This document shows positions 1-8,351 of a DNA stretch of 64,000 nucleotides, piece by piece; the stretch's first letter is position 1, and every line of letters starts with the position of its first letter. A program made the position numbers and the translations under genes. The stretch comes from Streptomyces sp. NK08204. Its GTDB lineage: Bacteria; Actinomycetota; Actinomycetes; Streptomycetales; Streptomycetaceae. A model generated the notes under the pieces. That model worked only from the letters and a program-made list of their open reading frames with translations, ran no database searches and was not told the origin of the DNA. The stretch covers positions 541,050-605,049 of the forward strand of contig NZ_JAINVF010000002.1 of assembly GCF_020400585.1 (NCBI RefSeq). The letters are read 5' to 3'.

Positions 1-2
1 CC

Positions 3-413
3 ACCGCCTCCGTGTCCACGCACATCCTGGACACCTCGATCGGCCGCCCCGCCGAGGGCGTCGCCGTCCAGCTCTCCGTCCGCTCGGGGCGGTCCGCCCG
101 GTACGGGGAAGGCGGGGCCTGGCAGTCGCTCGGCGGCTGTGCGACCGACCCCGACGGCCGGTGCAAGGACCTGCCGACGCTGCCGGAGGGGACCACCCAC
201 GTACGGCTCGACTTCGCCGTCGAGGCGTACTTCGAAGCAACATCTGCGAAGAAGCAAGCCGATGCGCAGCAGGACGCCCCCGCGAATCGGGACAGCGGAC
301 CGGGCGTGTTCTTCCCGGAGGTAGCGATCACGTTCGCCGTCGTACCGGGCGAGCACTACCACGTACCGCTGCTGCTCAACCCGTTCGGCTACTCCGTTTA
401 CCGAGGGAGCTAG
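3..413 (+). CDS. uraH: 5-hydroxyisourate hydrolase, 5' end at window edge
   Basis: Hydrolyses 5-hydroxyisourate, the product of urate oxidase, to OHCU in the cytosolic urate-to-allantoin route. This is the transthyretin-like family. The N-terminal signature STHILDTSIGRPA and the C-terminal YRGS tetrapeptide, which lines the active site, are both present. The family is about 110-135 residues, so the gene is essentially complete. A GTG at 12 could be the start, but the frame stays open to base 3 (Thr-Ala-Ser before Val-Ser-Thr) and no ribosome site is visible, so I treat the 5' end as cut by the window. A loop around residues 76-95 (SAKKQADAQQ) is longer than in minimal homologues. Urate oxidase starts 4 nt after the stop, so the two are probably co-translated; an upstream OHCU decarboxylase gene would be expected outside the window. 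Confidence 0.93.
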   Translation, partial: TASVSTHILDTSIGRPAEGVAVQLSVRSGRSARYGEGGAWQSLGGCATDPDGRCKDLPTLPEGTTHVRLDFAVEAYFEATSAKKQADAQQDAPANRDSGPGVFFPEVAITFAVVPGEHYHVPLLLNPFGYSVYRGS

Positions 414-417
414 CTAC

Positions 418-1365
418 ATGACCGTCAATTCCCGCCCTGCCCGCCCTGTGATGCTGGGACAGAACCAGTACGGCAAGGCCGAGAACCGAGTCGTCAAGAT
501 CACGCGGGACGGCGCCACCCACCACATCAAGGACCTCAACGTCTCCGTCGCGCTGAGCGGCGACATGGACGACGTCCACTACTCCGGCTCCAACGCCAAC
601 GTCCTGCCGACCGACACCACCAAGAACACGGTGTTCGCGTTCGCCAAGCAGTACGGCATCGAGTCCGCCGAGCAGTTCGGCATCCACCTCGCCCGCCACT
701 TCGTCACCTCGCAGGAGCCGATCCACCGCGCCCGGATCCGTATCGAGGAGTACGCCTGGGAGCGGATCGAGACCTCCGACGCCAACTCCCGGTTCATCGG
801 CGCGGACGAGGTCAAGCACTCCTTCGTCCGCAAGGGCCAGGAGACCCGTCTCACCCAGATCACCTACGACGGCGAGCAGTGGGAGGTCATCTCCGGTCTG
901 AAGGACCTGGTCGTGATGAACTCGACCAACTCCGAGTTCTGGGGCTACGTCAAGGACAGGTACACGACCCTGCAGGAGGCGTACGACCGCATCCTGGCCA
1001 CCCAGGTCTCCGGCCGCTGGCGGTTCAACTGGACCGACGACGAGCAGAAGACACCCCACTGGGAGAAGTCCTACGAGCAGGTCAGGAAGCACATGCTCCA
1101 GGCCTTCGCCGAGACCTACTCCCTCTCGCTGCAGCAGACGCTCTACCAGATGGGCGCGCGCATCATCAACAACCGCAGCGAGATCGACGAGGTCCGCTTC
1201 TCGCTGCCGAACAAGCACCATTTCCTCGTCGACCTGGAGCCCTTCGGGCTGAAGAACGACAACGAGGTGTACTTCGCCGCCGACCGGCCCTACGGCCTGA
1301 TCGAGGCGACCATCCTCCGGGACGGCTGCGAGCCGAAGATCCCCGTGGACCTCACCAACCTCTGA
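418..1365 (+). CDS. urate oxidase (uricase)
   Basis: Cofactor-free oxidation of urate to 5-hydroxyisourate and hydrogen peroxide, the first committed step of purine ring opening. The 315-residue length is typical for bacterial uricases, which form tetramers of two tunnelling-fold repeats. Visible signatures are the Lys near residue 17 in YGKAENRVVK, the LPTDTTKNTV stretch carrying the catalytic Thr, and the C-terminal NKHHFLVDLEPFGL with the His pair near 267-268. The ATG is preceded by GAGGGAGC at good spacing and lies 4 nt after uraH. A 12-bp hairpin follows the stop, so uraH-uricase likely ends as its own transcript. Confident family call; I leave the symbol empty because both pucL and uox-type names are used. 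Confidence 0.96.
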   Translation: MTVNSRPARPVMLGQNQYGKAENRVVKITRDGATHHIKDLNVSVALSGDMDDVHYSGSNANVLPTDTTKNTVFAFAKQYGIESAEQFGIHLARHFVTSQEPIHRARIRIEEYAWERIETSDANSRFIGADEVKHSFVRKGQETRLTQITYDGEQWEVISGLKDLVVMNSTNSEFWGYVKDRYTTLQEAYDRILATQVSGRWRFNWTDDEQKTPHWEKSYEQVRKHMLQAFAETYSLSLQQTLYQMGARIINNRSEIDEVRFSLPNKHHFLVDLEPFGLKNDNEVYFAADRPYGLIEATILRDGCEPKIPVDLTNL

Positions 1366-1387
1366 CCTTCCCGCACCTTCGGCACCC

Positions 1388-1425
1388 GTGACCGGGGAGA
1401 CGCTCCCTTCCGGCTCCCCGGTCAC
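1388..1425 (+). terminator. Hairpin terminator after urate oxidase
   Basis: Perfect 12-bp inverted repeat GTGACCGGGGAG (1388-1399) and CTCCCCGGTCAC (1414-1425) with a 14-nt loop, 23 nt past the uricase stop. There is no U-tract, as is usual for Streptomyces terminators. It separates the uricase transcript from the deaminase gene at 1494. Confidence 0.75.
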
Positions 1426-1493
1426 GGCACTCAAAACTCCTAGGGTCCTGCCGTGCCCTCCCCCTTCAGTCCGCTGAGCGAAAAGGACGAATC

Positions 1494-2873
1494 ATGGCAG
1501 CAGCCCAGCGCATCGTCATCGAGAACTGTTCGATCGCGACCGTCGACGCCGACGACACCGAGTACGCCGCCGGTCACGTCGTCGTCGCCGGCAACCGCAT
1601 CGAGGCGGTCGGCGCGGGCAAGGCCCCCGAGGGCCTGGAGAACGTCGTACGCCGCATCGACGCCACCGGGCACCTCGCCACCCCCGGTCTGATCAACACC
1701 CATCACCACTTCTACCAGTGGATCACCCGGGGCCTGGCCACGGACCACAACCTCTTCGACTGGCTGGTCGCGCTCTACCCCACCTGGGCGCGCATCGACG
1801 AGCCGATGGTGTACGCGGCGGCCCAGGGCTCGCTCGCGATGATGGCCCGCGGCGGCGTCACCACCGCCATGGACCACCACTACGTCTACCCGCAGGGCTC
1901 CGGTGACCTGTCCGGCGCGGTCATCCGTGCCGCCCGCGAGACGGGCGTCCGCTTCACCCTGGCCCGCGGTTCCATGGACCGCGGCGATAAGGACGGCGGT
2001 CTGCCGCCGGACTTCGCCGTCGAGACCCTGGACGGCGCGCTCGCCGCCACCGAGGCGACCGTGAAGGAACACCACGACGCCTCCTTCGACGCGATGACGC
2101 AGGTGGCCGTGGCCCCCTGTTCGCCGTTCTCCGTCTCGACCGAACTGCTGAGGCAGGGTGCGGAACTCGCCCGCCGCCTCGGCGTACGGCTGCACACACA
2201 CGGCTCGGAGACGGTCGAGGAGGAGAGGTTCTGCCACGAGCTGTTCGGCATGGGCCCGACCGACTACTTCGAGTCCACCGGCTGGCTCGGCGAGGACGTG
2301 TGGATGGCGCACTGCGTCCACATGAACGACTCCGACATCGCCGCCTTCGGCCGTACGAGGACGGGTGTGGCGCACTGCCCGTCCTCCAACGCCCGCCTCG
2401 CGGCCGGTATCGCACGCGTCCCCGACATGCTGAAGGCGGGCGTCCCGGTCGGCCTCGGCGTCGACGGCACCGCCTCCAACGAGTCCGGTGAACTCCACAC
2501 CGAACTGCGCAACGCCCTGCTCATCAACCGGCTCGGCGCCCACAAGGAGGCCGCGCTGAACGCCCGCCAGGCCCTCCGGCTCGGCACCTACGGCGGCGCC
2601 CAGGTCCTCGGCCGCGCCGCCGAGACCGGCTCGCTGGAGCCCGGAAAGCTCGCCGACCTCGTGCTGTGGAAGCTGGACACCCTCGCCCACGCCTCCATCG
2701 CCGACCCGGTGGCCGCCCTGGTCCTCGGTGCGGCGGCCCCGGTCACCGCCTCCTTCGTGAACGGCCGGCAGATCGTCGAGGACGGCCGCCTGCTCACCGT
2801 CGACGAGGACGCCATCGCCCGCTCCACGCGGGCCGAGGCCCAGCGCCTGGCACAGATCGCCGCCAAGGGCTGA
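1494..2873 (+). CDS. 8-oxoguanine deaminase-type amidohydrolase
   Basis: Metal-dependent amidohydrolase of the TRZ/ATZ (AtzB-like) group; close relatives deaminate 8-oxoguanine to urate. The metal-binding HxH lies in NTHHHFYQW at about residues 70-72, followed by the family's HTHGSETVEEE and MAHCVHM histidines and the GVDGTASNESGEL stretch that supplies the catalytic Asp. The 459-residue length fits. The ATG has AAAAGGA upstream. It sits between urate oxidase and a purine permease, which supports a purine substrate and specifically urate formation, but guanine or another aminopurine cannot be excluded from sequence alone. Confidence 0.85.
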   Translation: MAAAQRIVIENCSIATVDADDTEYAAGHVVVAGNRIEAVGAGKAPEGLENVVRRIDATGHLATPGLINTHHHFYQWITRGLATDHNLFDWLVALYPTWARIDEPMVYAAAQGSLAMMARGGVTTAMDHHYVYPQGSGDLSGAVIRAARETGVRFTLARGSMDRGDKDGGLPPDFAVETLDGALAATEATVKEHHDASFDAMTQVAVAPCSPFSVSTELLRQGAELARRLGVRLHTHGSETVEEERFCHELFGMGPTDYFESTGWLGEDVWMAHCVHMNDSDIAAFGRTRTGVAHCPSSNARLAAGIARVPDMLKAGVPVGLGVDGTASNESGELHTELRNALLINRLGAHKEAALNARQALRLGTYGGAQVLGRAAETGSLEPGKLADLVLWKLDTLAHASIADPVAALVLGAAAPVTASFVNGRQIVEDGRLLTVDEDAIARSTRAEAQRLAQIAAKG

Positions 2874-2887
2874 GCCAGCGCCGGACT

Positions 2888-2979
2888 CCGGCCGGGAGGG
2901 ACGGCTCCCGGCCGGAAGCCGTGGACCCGAGCGGGGTCCACGGCGGCCGTCTCCGGGGCGCGCCGACGCGCGCCCCGGA
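2888..2979 (+). terminator. Three consecutive 11-bp hairpins
   Basis: Three separate perfect inverted repeats follow the deaminase stop: CCGGCCGGGAG (2888-2898) with 2905-2915; GCCGTGGACCC (2918-2928) with 2934-2944; TCCGGGGCGCG (2952-2962) with 2969-2979. The first is the most likely terminator. A run of three strong stems in 92 nt is unusual and could also stabilise mRNA ends or limit read-through into the permease gene. Confidence 0.65.
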
Positions 2980-3020
2980 ACGGTCACCGTCCCCATGCCC
3001 CGCAAAGGGCCTTCCGGTCC

Positions 3021-3063
3021 CTCCCCCCACTCTCGACTTCGCTCGAGCGGGAGGTACCCCCAT
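3021..3063. repeat. Dispersed Streptomyces palindromic repeat (REP-like)
   Basis: The segment runs from CTCCCCCCACTCTCGACTTC to a GAGCGGGAGGTACCCCCAT end around a CTCGAG core. I recognise this kind of sequence as a short intergenic repeat common in Streptomyces genomes. The arms CCCACTC/GAGCGGG pair imperfectly across the CTCGAG. It lies about 70 nt upstream of the permease start and encodes nothing. Recognition is from memory, and copy number cannot be checked here. Confidence 0.5.
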
Positions 3064-3131
3064 GCCCGCCGCGCACCACCTCCCTGAAATCCACGTCAGA
3101 GCCGACGTGTCACCCGACCGGAGGAGCCGCC

Positions 3132-4517
3132 GTGTCCGCTCACCCCGTTGACGAGACCCACCCAGTCGACGAGAAACTCCCCGCCCTCAAGATGGCGACC
3201 AGCGGCCTGCAGCATGTGGCCGCCATGTACGCGGGAGTGGTCGCCCCGCCCCTGATCGTCGGCGCGGCCGTAGGCCTGTCCGGCACCGACCTGACGTTCC
3301 TGACCGGCGCCTGCCTGTTCACCGCGGGCCTGGCCACCTTCCTCCAGACCCTCGGCATCTGGAAGATCGGAGCCCGGCTGCCCTTCGTCAACGGTGTCAC
3401 CTTCGCCGGCGTCGCCCCCATGACGGCGATCGTCGCCTCCGCCGAGGACAAGTCCGACGCCCTGCCGGTGATCTTCGGCGCGGTCGTCGTCGCGGGCCTC
3501 CTCGGCTTCATGGCCGCTCCCTTCTTCAGCAAGGCGGTCCGCTTCTTCCCGCCCGTCGTCACCGGTACGGTCATCACGCTGATCGGCGTCTCCCTGCTGC
3601 CGGTCGCCTTCAACTGGGCCCAGGGACCCGACCCGGCGGCGCACGACTACGGTTCGGCGACCAACCTCACCCTGGCCGGCACCACCCTGCTGACCGTCCT
3701 GCTGCTGCGCCGCTTCACCCGCGGCTTCGTCAAGCAGATCGCCGTCCTGCTCGGCCTGACCGCCGGCACGCTGATCGCGATCCCGTTCGGCGTCACGGAC
3801 TTCGCCCCGGTGGCGGACGCCAAGCTGATCGGCTTCCCGACGCCGTTCCACTTCGGCGCCCCGCAGTTCCACATCGCGGCGATCCTGTCGATGTGCGTGG
3901 TGATGGTCGTCTCCATGACCGAATCCACCGCCGACATGCTGGCGCTGGGCGAGATCGTGGAACGCCCCGCGGACCAGCGGACCATCGCGGCGGGCCTGCG
4001 CGCCGACACCCTCGGTTCCGCCCTCAGCCCCGTTTTCAACGGCTTCATGTGCAGCGCCTTCGCGCAGAACATCGGCCTGGTCGCCATGACGCGGATCCGC
4101 AGCCGCTTCGTCGTGGCGGTCGGCGGCGGCTTCCTGGTCCTGATGGGCCTGTGCCCGGCGGCGGCCTCACTGATCGCGGTCGTCCCCCGGCCGGTCCTCG
4201 GTGGCGCCGGCGTGGTCCTGTTCGGCTCGGTCGCCGCGAGCGGTATCCAGACCCTCGTCCGGGCCGGCCTGGAGAAGGACGACAACACCCTGATCGTGGC
4301 CGTCTCCCTCGCGGTCGGCATCATCCCGATCAGCACTCCGGCGTTCTACCACGCCTTCCCGGAGACCGCGAGGATCATCCTCGACTCGGGCATCTCCACC
4401 AGCTGTGTCACCGCGGTCGTGCTCAACCTGGCCTTCAACCACCTGGGCAGGGGCAGCGAGGCGCGGAACGGCACGCACCCGATGGAGTCGGGCGAGGAAC
4501 TCGCGCCCGCCCACTGA
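3132..4517 (+). CDS. NCS2-family purine (urate/xanthine) permease
   Basis: Nucleobase:cation symporter-2 protein that would import urate or xanthine by proton symport. At 461 residues it has the family's usual length and about 14 hydrophobic segments. The NCS2 signature [QEP]NxGxxxxT is present as QNIGLVAMTRIRSRF near residue 318, and the TM8 acidic residue lies in SMTESTADMLALGE near residue 263. A GTG start preceded by GGAGGAGCC is well supported. The purine ring-opening genes immediately upstream point to urate/xanthine rather than uracil. A strong hairpin at 4556-4592 follows. Confidence 0.93.
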   Translation: MSAHPVDETHPVDEKLPALKMATSGLQHVAAMYAGVVAPPLIVGAAVGLSGTDLTFLTGACLFTAGLATFLQTLGIWKIGARLPFVNGVTFAGVAPMTAIVASAEDKSDALPVIFGAVVVAGLLGFMAAPFFSKAVRFFPPVVTGTVITLIGVSLLPVAFNWAQGPDPAAHDYGSATNLTLAGTTLLTVLLLRRFTRGFVKQIAVLLGLTAGTLIAIPFGVTDFAPVADAKLIGFPTPFHFGAPQFHIAAILSMCVVMVVSMTESTADMLALGEIVERPADQRTIAAGLRADTLGSALSPVFNGFMCSAFAQNIGLVAMTRIRSRFVVAVGGGFLVLMGLCPAAASLIAVVPRPVLGGAGVVLFGSVAASGIQTLVRAGLEKDDNTLIVAVSLAVGIIPISTPAFYHAFPETARIILDSGISTSCVTAVVLNLAFNHLGRGSEARNGTHPMESGEELAPAH

Positions 4518-4555
4518 GGCACCCGGGCACGGTGGACGTGCACGGCACAGAACAG

Positions 4556-4592
4556 GCGTGCGGGGTACGGGACTTGCCCGTATCCCGCACGC
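4556..4592 (+). terminator. Strong hairpin after the permease
   Basis: A 16-bp stem with one G-U wobble: GCGTGCGGGGTACGGG (4556-4571) pairs with CCCGTATCCCGCACGC (4577-4592), 5-nt loop. It ends only 22 nt before the next ATG at 4615, so the downstream gene must be read from a promoter inside or just after this stem, or by read-through. Confidence 0.75.
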
Positions 4593-4614
4593 CGTATGCG
4601 GCAGTCTTGGGCCC

Positions 4615-5232
4615 ATGAACGAATCCGGCCGCGTCGAGGCCTTCAGCGACGGCGTGTTCGCCATCGCCATCACCCTGCTCATCCTGGAGATCAAGGTCCC
4701 CAAGGTGGGCGAACACGGCGGTCTGTGGCATGGGCTGGGAGCGCAGTGGCCGTCGTACGCCGCCTACGCGGTCAGCTTCCTGGTGATCGGGATCATGTGG
4801 GTCAACCACCATCAGGTGTTCACCTACGTCGCCCGGGTCGACCGTACGCTGATGTTCCTGAACCTGCTGTTGCTGATGGTGGTGGCGGCCGTGCCCTGGC
4901 CGACGGCCATGCTCGCGGAGTACCTGCGCGAGGACGGGGCCTCGCACGTGGCAGCCGCCGTGTACAGCCTGGTCATGGTCGGCCACGCCTTCACCTTCCA
5001 GGCCCTGTGGTGGCATCTCACCCGTACCGGCCACCTCTTCGACGCCCGCGTCGACGCCGAGGCGGCCCGCCGGACCCGGGCACGCTTCGCCCTCGGCTCC
5101 CTGGCCTACCCGCTGAGCGTGGGCCTCGCCTTCGTCTCCGCCCCCCTCACCCTCGCCGCGCACGGGCTGCTCGCCCTGTACTACGGCTTCAACCAGATAC
5201 CGGTGCCGACCCGGGAGACGGCCGCGCCCTGA
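4615..5232 (+). CDS. TMEM175-family (DUF1211) membrane protein, probable K+ channel
   Basis: Bacterial TMEM175 proteins are six-helix subunits of tetrameric potassium-permeable channels. The diagnostic FSDGVFAIAITLLILEI stretch sits at residues 10-26, within the first helix. About six hydrophobic segments follow, including one with the conserved WVNHHQVF loop. The length of 205 residues matches single-repeat bacterial members. The ATG at 4615 begins directly before the FSDG helix. The 3' end overlaps the convergent AraC-type gene by 44 nt. No obvious functional partner lies nearby. Confidence 0.88.
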   Translation: MNESGRVEAFSDGVFAIAITLLILEIKVPKVGEHGGLWHGLGAQWPSYAAYAVSFLVIGIMWVNHHQVFTYVARVDRTLMFLNLLLLMVVAAVPWPTAMLAEYLREDGASHVAAAVYSLVMVGHAFTFQALWWHLTRTGHLFDARVDAEAARRTRARFALGSLAYPLSVGLAFVSAPLTLAAHGLLALYYGFNQIPVPTRETAAP

Positions 5233-6031
5233 GCCGGGGCGGGAGGACCGACTGGCAGGGAGTGGCCGCGGGCAGCCGGCCGGTGAAGTACGAGCGCGGC
5301 GGGACGCCCATCAGGGCGCGGAAGTCGGACGTCATGTGCGACTGGTCGTAGTAGCCGGTGGCGGCGGCCAGTTCGGCCCAGTCGGCGGTCGCGGCGTGCG
5401 TGAGGACCGCTCGTACGCGGTTGATGCGGGCGTAGTGCTTGGGGGACAGCCCCACGCCCTCCGCGAAGAGGTTGCGCAGGTGCCGCTCGCTGACGGCCAG
5501 TTCCCGGGCGACCTCGCTGACCGGTCCCGGCGTCTGGCCGACCCGGACCGACATCGCGTCGGCCCCGGCCCGTACCAGCGCCGTGCGGGTGCGGTCCGCC
5601 GCCGCGGTCAGCCGTTCGGGCAGCGTGGCCGCGAGGTGGGCCGCCGTCTCCTCGGCGGTCAGCCACCGCAGCTCGCGGTTCAGCTGGTGTGCCGTCCGGC
5701 CGGGCAGTTCGCCGAGCGGGACGACCCTGCCCAGCAGCTCGGCCGCCGGGACGCCCAGGAGGGGGCGGGCCGTGCCCGGGGCGAGGCGCAGTTCCACACA
5801 GGACGCGAGGACCTCGCCGTCGTGGTAGGTGGCCCGCACCCGCGGACCGACGGCGAGCACGTCGCGCTGCCCGTTCGTCCCCACGCGGACGACGATCTTC
5901 GTGGCAGCATCCGGGAGATGGGTGAACGCCGTACCGGGCGGTCCGGCGGCGGACACGGTCACGATCCCGGTGATCCACGGGTGCAGGGCCTCGGGCAGCG
6001 CAAGGGCCTGTTCGGCGCGGGAGTTCGTCAC
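5189..6031 (-). CDS. AraC-family transcriptional regulator
   Basis: A DNA-binding regulator of about 280 residues. The C-terminal AraC helix-turn-helix is visible from about residue 185: VSEVARELAVSERHLRNLFAEGVGLSPKHYARINRVR and the second helix pair ending GYYDQSHMTSDFRALMGVPPRSY. I chose the GTG at 6031 (Val-Thr-Asn-Ser-Arg); longer starts up to 6091 would run toward the divergent gene's promoter. The gene is divergent from the NAD(P)-binding oxidoreductase at 6127, with about 95 nt between them, which makes that gene the most likely target. Its end overlaps the TMEM175 gene, an arrangement that may cause convergent interference. Confidence 0.88.
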   Translation of the reverse strand: MTNSRAEQALALPEALHPWITGIVTVSAAGPPGTAFTHLPDAATKIVVRVGTNGQRDVLAVGPRVRATYHDGEVLASCVELRLAPGTARPLLGVPAAELLGRVVPLGELPGRTAHQLNRELRWLTAEETAAHLAATLPERLTAAADRTRTALVRAGADAMSVRVGQTPGPVSEVARELAVSERHLRNLFAEGVGLSPKHYARINRVRAVLTHAATADWAELAAATGYYDQSHMTSDFRALMGVPPRSYFTGRLPAATPCQSVLPPRLRARPSPGSAPVSG

Positions 6032-6126
6032 CCCTTCACCGTAAGCGGGCCGTGGGCCGCACGGGCGGACGGACCGTGCCGGAATTTCCAAGAGTGCCGG
6101 ACACCGCCCGGCGCATCGTGGAGCTC

Positions 6127-6981
6127 ATGATCCTCGTGACCGGTGCCACGGGCACCATCGGCAGTGAACTCGTACGACAGCTCGCGGCGTGTGGCGGGAA
6201 GGTGCGCGCCCTGACCCGGGACCCGGCGAAGGCCCGGGTGCCTGCTGGGGTGGAGGTGGTCCGCGGGGACCACCTCCACCCGGATTCCCTGACGGGCGCG
6301 ATGGCCGGGGTGACGGCCGCGTTCCTGCTGCGTCCGCCCGGCCCGGACTCGGGGCACGACCGGGCGCTGGTGGCGGCGGCGCGCGCGGCGGGCGTCGGGC
6401 GGCTGGTCAAGCTTTCCGCGATCGGGACGGGCGATCCCGACGTGGGCCCGGCCGGCGCCTGGCACGAGCCCGGCGAGCAGGCCGTGCGGGACAGCGGCAC
6501 CGAGTGGACGATCCTGCGGCCCTCGTCCTTCGCCTCGAACACGCTGAGCTGGACGCAGGCCGTCGAAGCGGGCGAGCCGGTGCCGAACCTGACCGGTGAC
6601 GGGCCGTCCGGGGTGATCGACCCCCGGGACATCTCCGAGATCGCGGCCCGCATCCTCGTCGAGGGCGGGCACGCGGGACGGACGTACACCCTGACCGGGC
6701 CGGAGGCGATCAGCGTTCCCGGACAGGCCGCCGTCCTCGCCTCCGTCCTCGGCCGCCCGGTCGGCACGCGCGATCTGTCGCCGCAGGAGACACGCGAGTT
6801 CCTGCGCAGCGCCTGGGGTTTCGACGACACGCAGGCGGAAGGCACCCTGATCGCCACAGCCTTCGTCCGCGACGGCGGCAACGCGATCGTCACCGAGGAC
6901 GCGGCGGAGCTGCTGGGCCGGCCGGCGCGGACGTACCGGGAATGGGCGCAGGACCATCAGGACGCGTTCGCACGAGCCTGA
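6127..6981 (+). CDS. NmrA/atypical SDR-family NAD(P)-binding protein
   Basis: Rossmann-fold protein of 284 residues starting MILVTGATGTIGSELV, which carries the GxxGxxG dinucleotide-binding motif at residues 6-12. The remaining sequence resembles the NmrA/YwnB/QOR2-like atypical SDR group (LVKLSAIGTG, ILRPSSFASN), which bind NAD(P)H and either reduce quinone-like substrates or sense redox state. No Tyr-xxx-Lys catalytic pair is evident, so a sensor role is possible. It is divergent from the AraC-type regulator, which probably controls it. The ATG at 6127 follows a weak GGAGCTC site; upstream starts lack support. Confidence 0.85.
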   Translation: MILVTGATGTIGSELVRQLAACGGKVRALTRDPAKARVPAGVEVVRGDHLHPDSLTGAMAGVTAAFLLRPPGPDSGHDRALVAAARAAGVGRLVKLSAIGTGDPDVGPAGAWHEPGEQAVRDSGTEWTILRPSSFASNTLSWTQAVEAGEPVPNLTGDGPSGVIDPRDISEIAARILVEGGHAGRTYTLTGPEAISVPGQAAVLASVLGRPVGTRDLSPQETREFLRSAWGFDDTQAEGTLIATAFVRDGGNAIVTEDAAELLGRPARTYREWAQDHQDAFARA

Positions 6982-7013
6982 CCCGCGGCCGGACGTGACG
7001 GCGACAGGGACGG

Positions 7014-7436
7014 CTACAGGCCGAACAGCGCCGGATCCGTGGTCAGTTCCTTGAAGGCCGCCGCGGGATCGGCGACGAGCTTTCTCGCCTTGAGGTCCAA
7101 CAGACCGCAGACGGCGCTGATCTCGGCCGCCAGCGTGCCGTCCGTCTTGACGACCTGCTGGTGGATGCGGAACGTCTTGCCGCCTCTCCACTCGAACGCG
7201 CAGGTCACGTCGACCTCGTCACCCGCGACCAGCTCGCGCCGGTAGCTGATCGTCGTCTCCAGCGCCACCGGCCCCACCCCCTGGCCGGTGAGCCCTCGCT
7301 GGCTGATCCCGGCCGCCTGGAGCAGCGACCAGCGGGCGTGCTCCGCGTAGTTGAGGTAGACCGCCTGGTTGAGGTGGCCCTGGGTGTCGGTCTCATAGCC
7401 ACGGACGGTCACCCGGACGGAGTACGGTTCGGCCAC
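7014..7436 (-). CDS. acyl-CoA thioesterase, hotdog (4HBT) family
   Basis: 140-residue hotdog-fold protein in the 4-hydroxybenzoyl-CoA thioesterase group; it would hydrolyse an acyl-CoA or acyl-carrier thioester in the cytosol. The helix-start motif DTQGHLNQAVYLNYAEHARW near residues 16-35 has an Asp and the Asn/His pattern of this family. GTG start at 7436 with AAGGGGGAAACA upstream. The substrate is not predictable. It ends 33 nt from the convergent NmrA-like gene, with only a short spacer and no strong stem between them. Confidence 0.88.
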   Translation of the reverse strand: MAEPYSVRVTVRGYETDTQGHLNQAVYLNYAEHARWSLLQAAGISQRGLTGQGVGPVALETTISYRRELVAGDEVDVTCAFEWRGGKTFRIHQQVVKTDGTLAAEISAVCGLLDLKARKLVADPAAAFKELTTDPALFGL

Positions 7437-7499
7437 TGTTTCCCCCTTGTCGCGCTTGCTCGTGTCGGACTCTGTGATGCACCGATCTTGGCATGCCGC

Positions 7500-8144
7500 T
7501 CAGATCCGGCGCGGCGAGGCCAGCAGATAGCGCCTCCGGGTCCGCGGCTCGGTGTACTCGCCGGCCTGCCAGCCCGCCCGCTCCAGCGTGGCCGCGCAGG
7601 CGGTGAGGCCCGCCGCGTCCGGCGCGTACACGGCGACCGCCTCCGGCTGCGCGGTCGCGCGCACCCGGTAGCCGGGGCCCTCCGGGCCGTCGGGCCGGTG
7701 CCCGGCCGCCTCCAGGGCGAGGGCGGCGGCCCGCACCAGATGCGTGCGCTCCCAGCCGCAGGGCCGGTCAACGGCGCCGTCGGGGTGAGTCATCCGGCGC
7801 AGCTCCAGCAGCCCCTGCCAGGCACTGTGCACCTCGCGCAGCCGCGCCGGACCGGACGCCGGTGCCTCCGCCTCCCCGCCGACGCGCGCCGCGAACACCC
7901 CCGTTCCGGCCGGGGCCTGCCGCGCCGCCCCGGCCCCGGACGCTGCTCCCGGCCCGGGCGGCGCCTCCCGTATCCGATGCCCCGCCGGGGTGAGGAAGTG
8001 GTCGTGCGGCGGCCGGGGGTGCCGGAACGCGAGCCCTCGCCTCACCAGGGCCGCGAGCTGCGCCTCGGTGCCGCGCAGCCGTCCGGTGACCGGATCGGCG
8101 GTGTCGATCAGGCGCCGCTGCGCGGCGGTCGGCGGTCGGGTCAC
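7500..8144 (-). CDS. Hypothetical actinobacterial protein
   Basis: I do not recognise a function. About 214 residues, Ala/Arg/Gly rich, with no membrane segment or signal peptide. The N-terminus (TRPPTAAQRRLIDTADPVTGRL) and the LTPAGHRIREA stretch look like a small winged-helix or marker-type region, and the C-terminus (RPDGPEGPGYRVRATAQPEAVAV...ERAGWQAGEYTEP) looks like a separate alpha/beta domain joined by a Pro/Ala-rich linker. I chose GTG at 8144 because GGAAGGAG sits 6 nt upstream. An ATG at 8228 with GGAGGT upstream is an alternative that adds 28 residues. Confidence 0.65.
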   Translation of the reverse strand: MTRPPTAAQRRLIDTADPVTGRLRGTEAQLAALVRRGLAFRHPRPPHDHFLTPAGHRIREAPPGPGAASGAGAARQAPAGTGVFAARVGGEAEAPASGPARLREVHSAWQGLLELRRMTHPDGAVDRPCGWERTHLVRAAALALEAAGHRPDGPEGPGYRVRATAQPEAVAVYAPDAAGLTACAATLERAGWQAGEYTEPRTRRRYLLASPRRI

Positions 8145-8351
8145 GGCGTGCTCCTTCCCGGCGTCGTCGAATACCCGGAAACCGCCGGACGGGCGGCTCG
8201 CATGCAGCCTACGGCCGGGGTCTGACATCGAGCCGGACCTCCGCGGACCTCTCCCGCCCCAGGGCCGTTCGGGTCGGTGTTGCGGTGCCGTGCCGCGCCC
8301 GTGGTGCCGTGCCCGTCAGCCGTGCGGGGGCGGTCGGTGGTGCCGGGGCGG

